A stretch of 21,503 bases of DNA. Origin: Candidatus Omnitrophota bacterium (lineage in GTDB: Bacteria; Omnitrophota; Omnitrophia; Omnitrophales; Aquincolibacteriaceae). The notes under the pieces are model-generated. The model did no database searches and had not been told where the DNA came from. It saw nothing but the letters and a program-made list of their open reading frames with translations. How positions within the stretch are numbered: position 1 is the stretch's first letter; every line of letters begins with the position of its first letter. Positions 1 to 12,100 of the stretch are shown here, piece after piece. The translations under genes and the position numbers were made by a program. The stretch is taken from assembly GCA_023246985.1 (NCBI GenBank), contig JAHFHJ010000006.1:1-21503 (forward strand), given 5' to 3'.

Positions 1-180
1 ACGCCTGTCCCATCCCAATCGGTATCGACTCAGACGCGTACCGAAGAACAAACGGCTGCGTTCTCAGGGGGCGCCGGCGCGAAAGCCGTTGGGGAGACGG
101 GAAAGACGCCTCTGACGGGTGCAGAGAAAACGGAATCGCATGAGCCTGCCGCGGCATGGAGAGAAACCTCCCAATCCGGT
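1..180 (+). other. Low-complexity Thr/Ser/Glu/Gly/Ala linker
   Basis: Residues 1-60 are rich in T, S, E, Q, G and A with several prolines and no predicted secondary structure. It reads as a disordered linker joining the helical region that follows to something upstream of the window. That the window opens inside a linker means more domains of the same protein almost certainly precede base 1. Confidence 0.6.
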
Positions 181-3100
181 TCTGACGAACAAGCGGATGT
201 GCTCCAAGCCAGGCTCACGAATCTCAAAAAAGAGATCCATGACACCGAAGGAGCTATTAGAGATGTCAAAAGTGAGAGCCATAACGGGGTCTACGATTAC
301 AGTGGGGCGTTCACAGATAAAATTCGCGATCTGGAATGGAAATTGAGAGACCAAATCGAAGAACGCAATAAGCTTAAGACCCAGCTTGACCGGTCGCTTG
401 CCGCCCATGCGAAGTCCGTTGAACCCAAGTCCGCACCCGTCCCGGAAAAACCGGCGAGCCCCGTCGTAAAAACAGCCGTTGCTCGGGAAGCCGCTAAAGC
501 CGGTCCGGCCGGTGCAGCAGAAAAGACCGTAGATCTCATGATAAAAGAACTCACTGCACCGATGCCCTCAACGGTTCGCGGTGTGGTCGATGAGGTTTTT
601 GAACGGAACCTGGACCTTATGCTCGCCGGCCTGGATGTTGAGACCGCGGCCGCATGGCGGGATCATTATAATAATTATCTTCGTAATCGGTTTGTGGGTA
701 CCATTGGAGTTCAGCACCGTCCATTCGAAGTCGGAACACCCGGTTCTCCGGAAACGTCGGGCCCGGGTCTTGGCGGTGTCGTTCCCATCTTGGCCGCGCC
801 GACCGCAGGGACCGAACAATCGAGAACCGTTGCAACCCTCACTCTGCAGAACCAGGTTCTGAATTTGGAGAAGGCCCAGAACGCCAAGGTTACGGATGCC
901 CAGTCGAAGGTCCGCGAAGCCGAACTCGTTCTGGCGCAGGACCAGAAGCTTAAAGGGGCGTTCGAAGACCTTTTTGAGATCGTCTTCATTAACAAACAGA
1001 TCGACGAGGGCGATGCGGTCATCCGTTTGCTCAATAAGAGGATCGAAGAGATCGAAAGCAAAGAGGGGGCCGCGAAGGATATGGATCATGTTCGTATCCT
1101 TAAACACATTATCGCGAGCATCCTTCAGCCGAAGATCGACATCCTCAGGACCGATAAAGAATCGCGTCTCAGGGGGGTCAAAAATGCTGCGGGGCGTTTT
1201 AGTTCTGCAAGATTTGGGATCGCAGCCGACGAGCAGGCTGATTTTGATAAAGAATTAACCTTTGAAAATATCGCGGGGGTGATCGATGCGCTGGGATTTG
1301 GGGATGAATATGTGCGAGCTCGATATGACGCAGCGACTGCCCATCTACTCAAATCCGCGGCCCGGGTCCAATCATTTCCGGACCTCAATCAGTTCGTGTT
1401 CGCGTTGCCGGAGTACAGCCGAAGCTTTTTAAATTGGAAATCGGATCGCACTGCAGCCACGCTTTATCTCGAGCTCAACAATAAGTATTTCTATAATCTC
1501 GAGATTCAGAAAAAAGAATTCGCCTTGGGAGCTTCCCAGTGGGTCGACAAAGTTCGCGAATTGAGAAACCAAAGTATCGAAGATCACTTCCTGCTTGAGC
1601 GGGCCCGGGAAGACCTCAAGGACCACCAGCAGGAATTGCGGTATTATCAGGAGCTTTTAGCGGCTATCGAAAATGATCCTAGCAAGGCATATTTGCGAAA
1701 TGTCCAGGTTCAGGGGATCTTGGAAAAAACGGAATCCACCCAAGGGCCGCTTCTACCGATCGATTATGCCAGCGCTACGGTCCGCGCTTTTCAGCTGCAT
1801 CAACAGGTTGACGGTACCGAAAAAACGATCCGTGTTCTGAAAGCCCGCATTGCCGAGACAGACAAATTGCCGGAGATGGTCAAGACCTCTGTGGCGGACC
1901 TTCAAAAGAAGGATCCCGAAAAGGAACGCTATCTTGTCAATCTCCTTACATTGAATCAAGCCACGCCGGACGACATCGCGGCAGAAGCTAAAGCAAAACA
2001 AAAAGATTTGACGGACGAAGGTGAAAAAGTGGGGGCTCTTAGCGAAACCGCTCTGGCGGAATTTGAGAGTGTTGCCGCTCAAGAGACTTGGAAAACCTGG
2101 ATGGGGACTGAAACCGCGAAAAGGGACATTAACAGATTGAAAGCCATTGTTCCAATCTGGATATCCATCTATGCGAAGTTCGGGTTCGGGTTCGGTTCCA
2201 ACAGTGGCCCAGCTGCTGAAGCCGGGGGCAAATTGCTTGTTTATAATCCGTCAAAGGGCCTTCAGGAACTGGAAAAAGCGCTGGCCAAAGAATCCGCCCG
2301 AGGGGCTTTCGATCAGGCGGAGCTCCTGCTTCAGGAGCTTGTCCGCAGCAAAGTCAGCCAGATCCGCACGCAATCCAAACTATTGAAAGAGAGCCGTGAC
2401 CAGCTTGAGCGTGAAAAAAAGAGTCTTACGAGCATTCAAGAAACCATCCGGCAAGTTAAAGAAGCGAAGCGGATAGGAGAGCCGACGCCGGAGCTGCAAA
2501 TCCACCTTGCTGCCGCGAAGGTCAATTTAAGCCGCGCCCAAAGCCAGGTGAATGCGACTGAACGCAATCTTGCGCAGTCCGTGCTGGCCCTGCGCCAGCT
2601 TGAAAAAGGGCGGAATCTTTCACTGGATCAGGTGATCGCGGAGGCTCAAGGTCCCACAGCCGCTGAAGCGAAGCCCACGGAGCAACTGGATCCCTACGCG
2701 AAGATTTTTGGTGAAGACGGGCAGCCGACCCAGGACGGCCTCGCCATCGTCAAGGCCATCCAAAGAAACATCGACCATCTGGTCAACAAGATGGCCCGAG
2801 AGCAAAAGGAAGGCCCTTTCAAGCTTTTTGTGGAAGATTTAGAAGGAGATTTTGATGCTGGCTCTTTGAAAGGCGACGGATTAGCAGACGGATGGGATCA
2901 AGGGAAACTTGACGCGATACGGGCAAAGCTTGAAAAAGGAAAAACAGTCTCGAAAGAAGAATGGGTAGAAGCGTTAAATCGGATTTTGAAGGTCAGGATG
3001 CGTTCTGAGGATTATCAAAACATTCAGGGAAATCTCTCCCTACAGAACGGCCTCGACAAAGAGGCCCAAGATCTATTAACAAAGGCGGTAAATCCTAGTG

Positions 3101-6100
3101 CCGCCATGAGTAAAACGGAATTAGTGCATCTGAACGGGGAATTATTAGAGGCCGTTTACCCGCAGCAAATAAAGATGGCACCTAAACTGTCCGAGGTTAT
3201 GGCGGAATTAAAACAGGCATCGGATCTTTTAAACAAGTTTTCCGCTTCGACAAGTTCCCGCGATGAGAGATCGGCTAATCTGACGGCTGCGATCGCCAGG
3301 TTCCTCGATGCTACGGGCCTTTATCTCCGGAGCGCTTATCTTCGCGAAAAACGGACGGAACCTTTTGCCGGTGATTTTCTCAAGGGTCTGAACGGTTTCG
3401 GGGAAAACACCGATGTTGCGGAACTCGAAGGGATCATGAGCCTCCAGGCTTCGGGACTGAACACCCGCGTGCAGGTCAGCGACAAGCATCAAGAGATCTT
3501 GGGCGGGGGCGTGCTGGCCGGTATCTTCATAGTCAAGGGGGGATACAATTTCCCAGTGGCGCCATTTTGGAAACTCCCTGAATTTTTGGTCGGCAAAGGG
3601 CTGTCCCAAGTCCCGGTTGTCGGTTCTTTTGCCGCGCAATTCTTCTATGATGTTCGCGGTCATGACAAATTCATTAAAGAGAAAACAACGGAATATCAGG
3701 TCGAAGCCCTCGGAGCAAAGGATGCGCTGGACCGTTACCACCTCGTGAGCGTGCAGATGGCGGACCATTACAAGATCCTCCTTGAGCTTGAGACGAAGCT
3801 TAAGGAGTGGCAGAAGCAGATCCAGGACCGGATCGATCAGGTAAAACTTTCCGCAGCCGCTAATATGTGGATCGATAATGATTTTGACACTATCAACCGT
3901 CTTCAGGGAGAGGAGAATAAGATTTATGAAAAGCTGGTGAATACTTCGGGCGCTATTCGCGATCACGAGCGAAAGATGAGGGAGCGCGGCCTTCCGCCCA
4001 GTCAAATCGCCAAAGGGATCAGGGACCCATTAGAATCCAGTGTTGTTGAAATATCGCCGAAGGGGCAAAAGGTCGAAATAGTTTCCAAGGGAACGATCGC
4101 TGTTCAGGTTGGAATACTCGACAAGAAGCTTGCGGAATCCGCGGAAGAACTGGCCCGGCGCCAGCAGGCGATCAGCACGACAGGCATCGTTAATAGCACC
4201 AATGTCCCTCTGGAAACCCTGTTTCAATACTCGATCGCAAGGAAGGGATTGAATAAGACGGAGTACCTTACGGTCAGGTTCCATCTGGGGGAACTCCTCT
4301 GGAATTTCGAGGGCCAGAAACAGGTTGAGATCAACAAAGATCAAGCTCGGGCACTCGAGCAGAAGTTGCAGGATCTTGGGAATGAGATCCGGCTTCGTCT
4401 GCACGATCTCTATAAGGAGCAGACGATCTTTAACAAGTTACAGCCGGATGAACAAAAGCAGGTTGAATGGCTTGTGAATCTCGCGCGCGTTGCAGGCAAG
4501 AAGATGCTCGAGGCAGGACGCTACGAACAGGGCGCGGCCGAGGCTAAACTCCTGGAATTGGCGGTGCAGATCGTCGAATCGCAGGATGCCCTTCGGAGTG
4601 CGCAAGGGAAACTCGAGGAGGTTGTGGCTTTTCCGGTTGTGATCCAGCCGTTCGACCCAGCCGGAATCTATGATAATTCCTACCCCAAAGTGGACGAACT
4701 AATCGCAAAACTCCGTGATTCCAAACTGGATATGGCTGGTTTTCTTTCACAAAATCCAGAATACATCGAAGTTCTTTCGCAAATGCGGCAGAATGATATC
4801 GAATATTGGCAAACCTTTGCGCGTCAAACCGAGATATGGGCCAAGGCGGGATGGATCAATGGCAATCAGGATCTCATGCTGGGCAAGGACTTCCAATTTC
4901 TGGGCGGCGATTGGATTACCTCCATGCGCGTGAAGGGGATCGAAGCCCAAAAACTCAAGGTCCGCGAAAAACAGGCGCTGCTTACATTCGAGAATCAGCT
5001 GAGTCAGCTGCTTAACGCATATGACAGCACCGCGAAACAGGTCGCCTCAGCGGCGAGGGGCCTTCAGGCAATGACTAAGGACGGACAGTTCGCGAACCTT
5101 AAGGACAAGCTGATGCGACGGGAACACACGGTTGATTTTGGCGTGATCTATCTTACAGAATGCGTCAACGCCCAGCGGACGTTCTATAACGCTTACGAAG
5201 CCCACACCGGCGTTCAGATGGAACTGATGCAATTCCTTGCACGGAACAATATCAAGCCGGAGGCACTCGGCCTCGAGTTTGGAAAAATACCGGTTGCCGG
5301 TAAAGAGGCCTATGAACAGGACCTTTTGGTGTCTCAGCAGAAATCGGACCTCGAGCCGGAGGAAGTCATTGTTCCGAAGCCGGCCGAAAAATCCATCCAG
5401 TCTCCGTCGCTTGAAAAATTCACCCATCAGGAAAAGATCGTTGGGAAAATACCACTTTACTTCGATACCACGGAAGGTCCTTGGACCCTTGATCCGGTCC
5501 GGTGGCTGAGTGCACAGCCTGTGACGCGGGAGTCGGCGAAGAAACTGCTCAAAGAATTTAAATTTGACACGAAGTTGAAACCGGAAGTGGAGCTGCCGGC
5601 GAGCCCATCTCTTGGAAGTGTTCTTCGCGCAGGCGCCGCAGACCTTTTAGGAAAGATGGGGGGCGCCGCCAAGGCTGATTCAAAGAAAAAAGAGGAGGCA
5701 GAGATCTTTTTATCCAATGTCTTGGGTCGCGTGGCCGAGCAACATGAACTCATTCGCACCATGAGTCCCGATCAATTGAACGACCACTGGATACGGTATC
5801 TTATTTTAGCTTATGACCGCGCCAGCAAAACCGGACTTTTCGATTTGCTTCCGTTGAAAGATTCCAAGGATTCTGATCGACCGCCGAAGTGGGGTAACCT
5901 CTGGTCGCAGGACTGGGCCGAATCCTTCACGACCACGCCGTCCCTGAACGATTTAAGGAAAGACCACAAGATCGATTGGGGCAAGATCGGGTTCGCGGAT
6001 TTCTGGGCCCGCTCCATCGACCACGCGCTTGGGAATCCGCAATTCCGTGAGATCATCAAGACAAAAGCTGATGAAAAAGTAACCGACGAACAGGTGGCCG

Positions 6101-9100
6101 AATGGTTTCTGGGGATCATGGAGTCTCTTGGGGATGTCAAATCAGCGCTTGATAACGAGCGTTCCAAAAATAAAGACATGGAGCTCAATATCAATGATCC
6201 GAGTGAATTCGGAATGATCATGGCTTGGGCCTACGAAGCAAAACTCAATGCCGCGGAGTGGCGGGTACGAGGCTTGAACGAACCCATGATTTTTGAAGAG
6301 GTGAAGAAGGAGCTCGAAGGGATCAAAAGCGAGAACCCCGAGATCGATGTGAACGCGCTGCTCTCGGATCTCGCAGATCAGAAAAAGACCGCAACGGTCG
6401 ATCCTGCGATCCTTGCGAAAGTGGATAAAGTGATCCGTCCAAAGCTCATGTCCCTACTGATTTCCAATGCCAAGTTGTCCGGTGATGAAAAGAGTGAAAA
6501 GGTTCTTGCCGACGCCCAAAGGGTCGCACGGGTGGAGGAAATGATCCCGGCCTTCACGCTTAACAAGGTCCTGCCGCGGGTGCAGGGGAGTCGGCAGAAG
6601 GCGATCGCGGATCCCTGGAAGTCCGTGATCTTCTACTCGTATACCGCTGGAACCTTTGACGAAAACATGAGCTTAACGCCTGCCCAGCTGCATTTTGAAG
6701 ATATGAAGACCCGTGCCATTGTGGATTCTCTTACGCGCATTCAGGCGCTATGGGGAGTTCCGGACGATCAATGGCGGGTCGTTGGTTATATCACGGCCCG
6801 GTTGATGAACGCGATGAAAGAAGACGTGAAAGCTGCGGACGGGAAAACCCGGCGGGAGAGCAAGGTGACATTGGAAGATGAGCAGGTCCTTAAGTGCGAA
6901 GGTGCGGCGGCCGCTCGCCGAGCGGACGAAATTCTCAGCGCTCATAACCGAATGGTCGAAGAACTTAAGCAGGGTTCCGTACTTTCCAATGAAGAAAAAG
7001 GGTTTTTGATGAGCACGGCCGATGTCAAGCGATTGAATGATGAAAAGAAAAAGGGCGGGGAAGACGCTCGCCGGGCGACTGAGATGCAAATAAACGGAAT
7101 AAAGCTGTTAAGAGCGCTCATGAAAACGGAAAGGTTGACCGGCACGCAAAAGAGCGCGTTGCTTGATCCCGAGCAGATCATGATCCTGGATTCCCGGAGA
7201 GCGCAGAACATCCAGGATGTCCGTTTCGGCGTTGAGTGGGGCCGCGCCATGGGGCTTCTCAAGACCGTCCTTTACGGTGCCGGATTCGAGGATCCGGAGG
7301 AACTTACGGAATGGCTCGCGAAACCGCTTGAAGAGCGCCTTACGGCCATGGAAAGGCTTCTGGGAGAAGCTTTTCGGGTCAACCAAAATATCGGTGAAGC
7401 CATCCGGCAGGTGAGCGAAGCCAAGGGTGAAAAAGGTCTGTCGGTCGATTACATTGACCTTAGTTTGGATGAAGAAGGCAACGGGATGGGGAAATTGATC
7501 GCCATCGCATTCGATAAGGAGCGAGGTAGTCGCGCGTGGGATGAGTTCAATTTGTTTGATGATCAAAAGCTAACGACAGAACAGGAAATACAGGCCCAGC
7601 GGCGCGTCTATCGTCTGTTCTATGAGCTTCTTCCGGAAAGTGATCACAGTCAATTCATCCAGAAATATCTTTTTTCTCTTCCTCCTGAGGGCATCGACCG
7701 TTTTGGCCGTGCGAATGCCAAAAATCGTATGGAAAAAGAAGGAACCGTCATGGCTCTTGCGCGGGAACTGGCCTTAAATGATAACGATCTAAAGGATCTT
7801 CCGGCCATGAAAGCCGAGCTGGACCGCCGGAGAGAGATCTTCCGGTTACTCATCCAATACGAGTTCGATGTGGATGTGTACGCCCTGGCGCATTGGTCCA
7901 AAACGCTTAGGAAGTTTCAGAATTTCTATAAGGATCTAAGCATCGGCGATATCTTTGAAGCCACGAGTGAGGCGACGAAGATCCGCGGCGATCAGGCCGC
8001 TGAGATCTTAAAAGAACTTAATGGCACTTCGACGCCTGAGCAAAAATGGATCACTCCGGAAGACCGGGCCCAGTTGGAACGGAACATTGGGAAGATCATC
8101 GAGAAGAAGGTCATGATGGGGGATGCGATCCAGTTTTTGCGCGATTATATGGAAGAGCAGCGACGAACCCACCAAAAAAACCCCGATTTCGGCAAAGTCC
8201 TGGAATGGATCTCCAAACGAGAAAAGGGGTTCGTTTTTCTGCAAGCCGTCTACATGCTCCGGCATCGGAACAGCCGCGGTGAGCCCAAAATGGCTGAGAC
8301 GGCCGATGTTTCCTCCTGGCTGAATCTGGTCGATCCAGTCCGCGGTATTTATACCCCCCATCAATTTGCCGAGATTCTGAACTATGACGGCATGTTCTTC
8401 GATTTGGAATCCAATTCCAAAATCGTCATGAGGGACTTTCTGAAGAACGCCCAATTTCTGAAGGATGACAAAGGCGAAGAGTTCCTTAAGAAGCGCATCG
8501 AGATGAATGCTCGGGCTATTTTTGAGGATTCTGCGCAGAACAAGGGACGTTCGTTGGATCAGATCCGCGCGACGATCGATGCAAAGACCCGCAAAGCGGT
8601 GAGTGATGCGGGCGGTATCGTGAATTATTTGATGGGGCAATATCCCATTCTTAGTGATTGGCAAAGATTGGGTTTTGCCTCCCGGATGTTCGACTTGGGC
8701 CATGATTCTGCATGGCTTCAAGACTGCTCATCGAATATCATCAAGATCCAGAAGGCCTCGGTCGAGAATACAGGCAAATTCGTTTCCGCTATTTCTCTGA
8801 GTTTTGCTATCCATCGCTTTACCAAGGAAGGTCTCCTTCCGATCCCCGGAGCAAAAGTTACGGCCACGATGGATTGGCTACGGACCTTTCAGATGAATCG
8901 TTATTTCCAGAATGTCGAAGCGTACCGGGACTATCTATTCGGGAATTTCGGTGAAGCACTGAATGAATACCTGCGGTTCATGACCAACTGGCGCATTGTT
9001 TTTGAAGAAGTTCCGTCCGCAGACCAAGCAGCCGATGGAGCGGCCTTGTGGACTAAATTGTCCCGGATGCCGGCATTTCAGAATGCAGATCGGGGGACTT

Positions 9101-12100
9101 TAGAGGCCGCTCAGAACGAACTCATGGCTCGTGTCAGGATGAGCGAGCAGACTTTCCAGAGGACTCGAGAGGAATTTGAGGAGCAGCCGGGCGCTCAGAT
9201 GGCGGGAGCGGACTTGAAATTCACTGCGATCCGAAGTTCCGTCACAGACGCGCTCCTCAACCTTATGAACCGTTATCCGGCCCGGCTTGCGGAACTTGAA
9301 CAATATCGTTTTACGATCGAAGACAGGGAGAAGGTGGTCGGCAAGTTGCGCGATCAGGCCATCGAAAAATTTCAACGGCAAAGCGGGAAATTACCGGCTG
9401 AAATGGAAGGCGCAGAAGGGCGGAAAATTTTCCGGGCATTGTGGAATAAATTGTCCAAAGCCGAAAAGGGAAATCGGTCGGCGGTTTTGTCACGCGAAAA
9501 GAGTCAGGACCTTATCGAGAACATGCTTGTGCAAGGGTATGATGCGAACGACACGTTCTACCGATTTATGGTTCTGAATTATCGCGTGGAAAAGATTTAC
9601 CGGGCTGCATATGGGATCCCGGCAGAAACACCTCTCGCCCGCGAACACCTCGGTAATGTGGCGTCCTTTTCAGGAGATATATTCAAGGCATTGGGTTTCC
9701 TGATGAATCCCAAGTATGACAAAGAACGCAAAGATCTGGAGGCGAATCTGGGCTACACCATTGAGGAGGGCGTCGATAGGGAAATCGAAACTCTCAAAGA
9801 AGTTCTGACAAACGCTCATTCTATATATGATAAGTTCAACGCGGCATTTCCGGAACAGAAGATCAAAATGGAGGATGCCTATCTTTGGGCGGTGAAGATG
9901 AAAGAAAGTGCCCGCACCATGGGAGAATTCGAACGGTGGCTCACGCTAACCCAGAAAGTGCGGTCCATAAGTCCCGAGATCCCCGAAGAGAACGTGCTTG
10001 CGCTGACGGATTCCTGGATCGGTATGGGGCTTTCCAAAATGACGATGATCAAGGTATGGGAAGCGGGGGCTCTGGCACGCGGAGCGCGTCTGGCCGCCGC
10101 GAAACTGAACCCGCAAAGCGAAAATGATAAAGGACGCATGAGCGAGCGAAGCCGTGAATGGCTTACCGGTTCGGATGGAAAAGTCCTTACGGGATTGACT
10201 CCGGAAATTCAGCGGGCGCTTGTTGCAAAAATGACGAAAAACAATATCGCACCCTCGGTGATCGTGAAGCTTGTAGAGCGGGCCCAGGCAACACGGAAGA
10301 TGCTCGATGAAGTGGTTGCCGCGGAAAACAAAAAAGCGTCCGTTGATCACACTAAGTTGAAACAAACCATTTCGCCACGGTCGCTATTGGAACTGGTCAT
10401 GTACTATGATTCGATCTCAAGTCCCGCTGACAGGATCGGGATCCAGGAAACGGTCGCCAAAGCCGCGGGGAGGAAGTACACGCGCGACACGAAGACGATC
10501 ATTGACTGGCAGCAGGAACTGGAAGAGATCATCAACATTGCTTTCAAAGCGAAGATCGAACAAGGCAAAGAAGTTAAGGCCGTCAATGACCGGCTTGAAG
10601 CGCAAAGACCCTGGATCCTCAAGCAATTCGATTTGTCCAAGGGGAAAGTTGGCCGGGACCCTCGTCAGTGGCAGTGGGGCGGTTTCTGGTTTGCGGCTGC
10701 GATCGCCGGGTCATTGACAATACTGACATTCCTTTTCGATCTGATTAAACACCTTGTAGTCTATCGAAGAGGAATAAATTTCAAAAAGAATCAATCCCAT
10801 GGACCGGAGGGTGGGACCGAGCGTTCGGAAATACGCACCCAGACCAATCCTGAAACAAAGGCGGCAGTCCCAACAGGTACAGGGGGTTCATCAAGCGGAA
10901 CTTTGCGCAGCGAAGTCAGGGTTTTTGTCGGCCGTGGTCCGCAGAGATTTCAGTGGCAGCATCAGATTTTTAATCGCGTTGTTCAATTTTTGACTTTGAC
11001 ACTGGTTTTAGGTATTACGCTGACGCTGAATCTTGGCATCTATTCCGTGGCAGGCGTCAGTCCCTGGTCTTGGGGGCTTTTTATTTGCCTTGTTTTGTTT
11101 TATTTTTTAGATCGTTTTGATGTGATGCGTCCAGTTATTGCAAAAGGCGGTTTTTTAGCTTTTCTTGCGGCAGGTTTCATTTACTCGAGCCACGGTTTTC
11201 TCGCCTTATTCGCACCGGCCGCTTTAATCGCAAGCATTGCGATCAATTACTATCTTTTGAAAATTATTATCGACCTCAATCTAAAAAATCTTGTTGCAAG
11301 AATTTTGGGACCGCCTGCGCTCAAGCGAGCATTTGATCCGAAGGAAGGGCTGCCCGCGGATATTCGCGGCCGTTCCGTAATGGCTTTTTATGGCGGTTTC
11401 AAGGAGTTTGACGATGCGCTTGACCGGATGTGCCGCGGTATTCGTAACAACTCTGACAAGAACTATGGCGGGATCATGCTCATCGAAATGAGCGGGGGCA
11501 TGCAGAAAGCCGGGGGATGGCCGGAGGTTGCCAGGCACATTGCTCTGGCGCGGGAAGAATACGGGTTCGAAAAAAAGCAATTGTTTGTGATGGCGCGGCG
11601 GCCCGGTTATTTCAAAGGCAATCAAAATTATGCGAAGCCCTTCATGGTGCATTTTCTTGTTGATTTTCTTGTGACCGGCCAAACGCATTTACGGGACGAT
11701 TATCCCGGCATTCTGGAAAAAGACATGCCTTACTTCCTGGGTATTTTGAATGAGAACGGAAGTATTGACCGGTTTGTGGAAACGGGCGGCGGAACGGATC
11801 GCACTGGCAAGGTTGTGTTCGATGCTGCCGGAAAAGCGACCTTTAATCCTAACCACAATCCAATTCTCGAATGGCTTCATCCTCAGCTTTCGAATGAGGA
11901 GCACAGAAAAATATATACCGATGCGGACGGACATGAAAAGAAAGAGCCGGTAATCAATGATTTTATGATCGTTGATTCTGATAATTATCCGGGAGAGGGA
12001 AGTGCGTTCGAGGCGATCGCTTTGCTTGAAGATCCCGAAAATAAAGCTATTGATGCGTCCGGAAAACCTAAGTTTTCGAAGCGAGGTTTTTGGGTCGAGT

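Larger units (their letters stand above)
10765..10971 (+). other. Disordered linker with two R-S-E-x-R motifs
   Basis: Residues 3589-3657: Gly, Ser, Thr, Pro and Asn-rich sequence (for example TGTGGSSSGT at about 10,876-10,905) containing RSEIR at 10,822 and RSEVR at 10,906. It joins the first membrane helix to the next membrane cluster and has no predicted fold. Confidence 0.7.

Noticed and set aside
3229..4005. Minus-strand ORF of 258 codons
   Set aside because: It lies fully antisense to the continuous + strand frame, has no recognisable domain, and such antisense ORFs are common opposite Glu/Lys/Leu-rich coding sequence.
8008..8721. Minus-strand ORF of 237 codons
   Set aside because: Antisense to the same frame; composition rich in His, Phe and Pro as expected for a shadow, with no motif or upstream ribosome binding site that I could see.
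8779..8820. Transmembrane helix FVSAISLSFAIHRF
   Set aside because: Too short and interrupted by His, Arg and Lys; surrounding sequence is amphipathic helix.
10765..10971. Gene boundary between the helical half and the enzyme half
   Set aside because: The change of character is sharp, but there is no stop codon, start signal or non-coding gap; the frame reads straight through a linker.
10801..10993. A separate small gene starting at an ATG in another frame near the linker
   Set aside because: The main frame is open on both sides and carries R-S-E motifs here; the alternative ORF of 64 codons has no domain and no convincing ribosome binding site.
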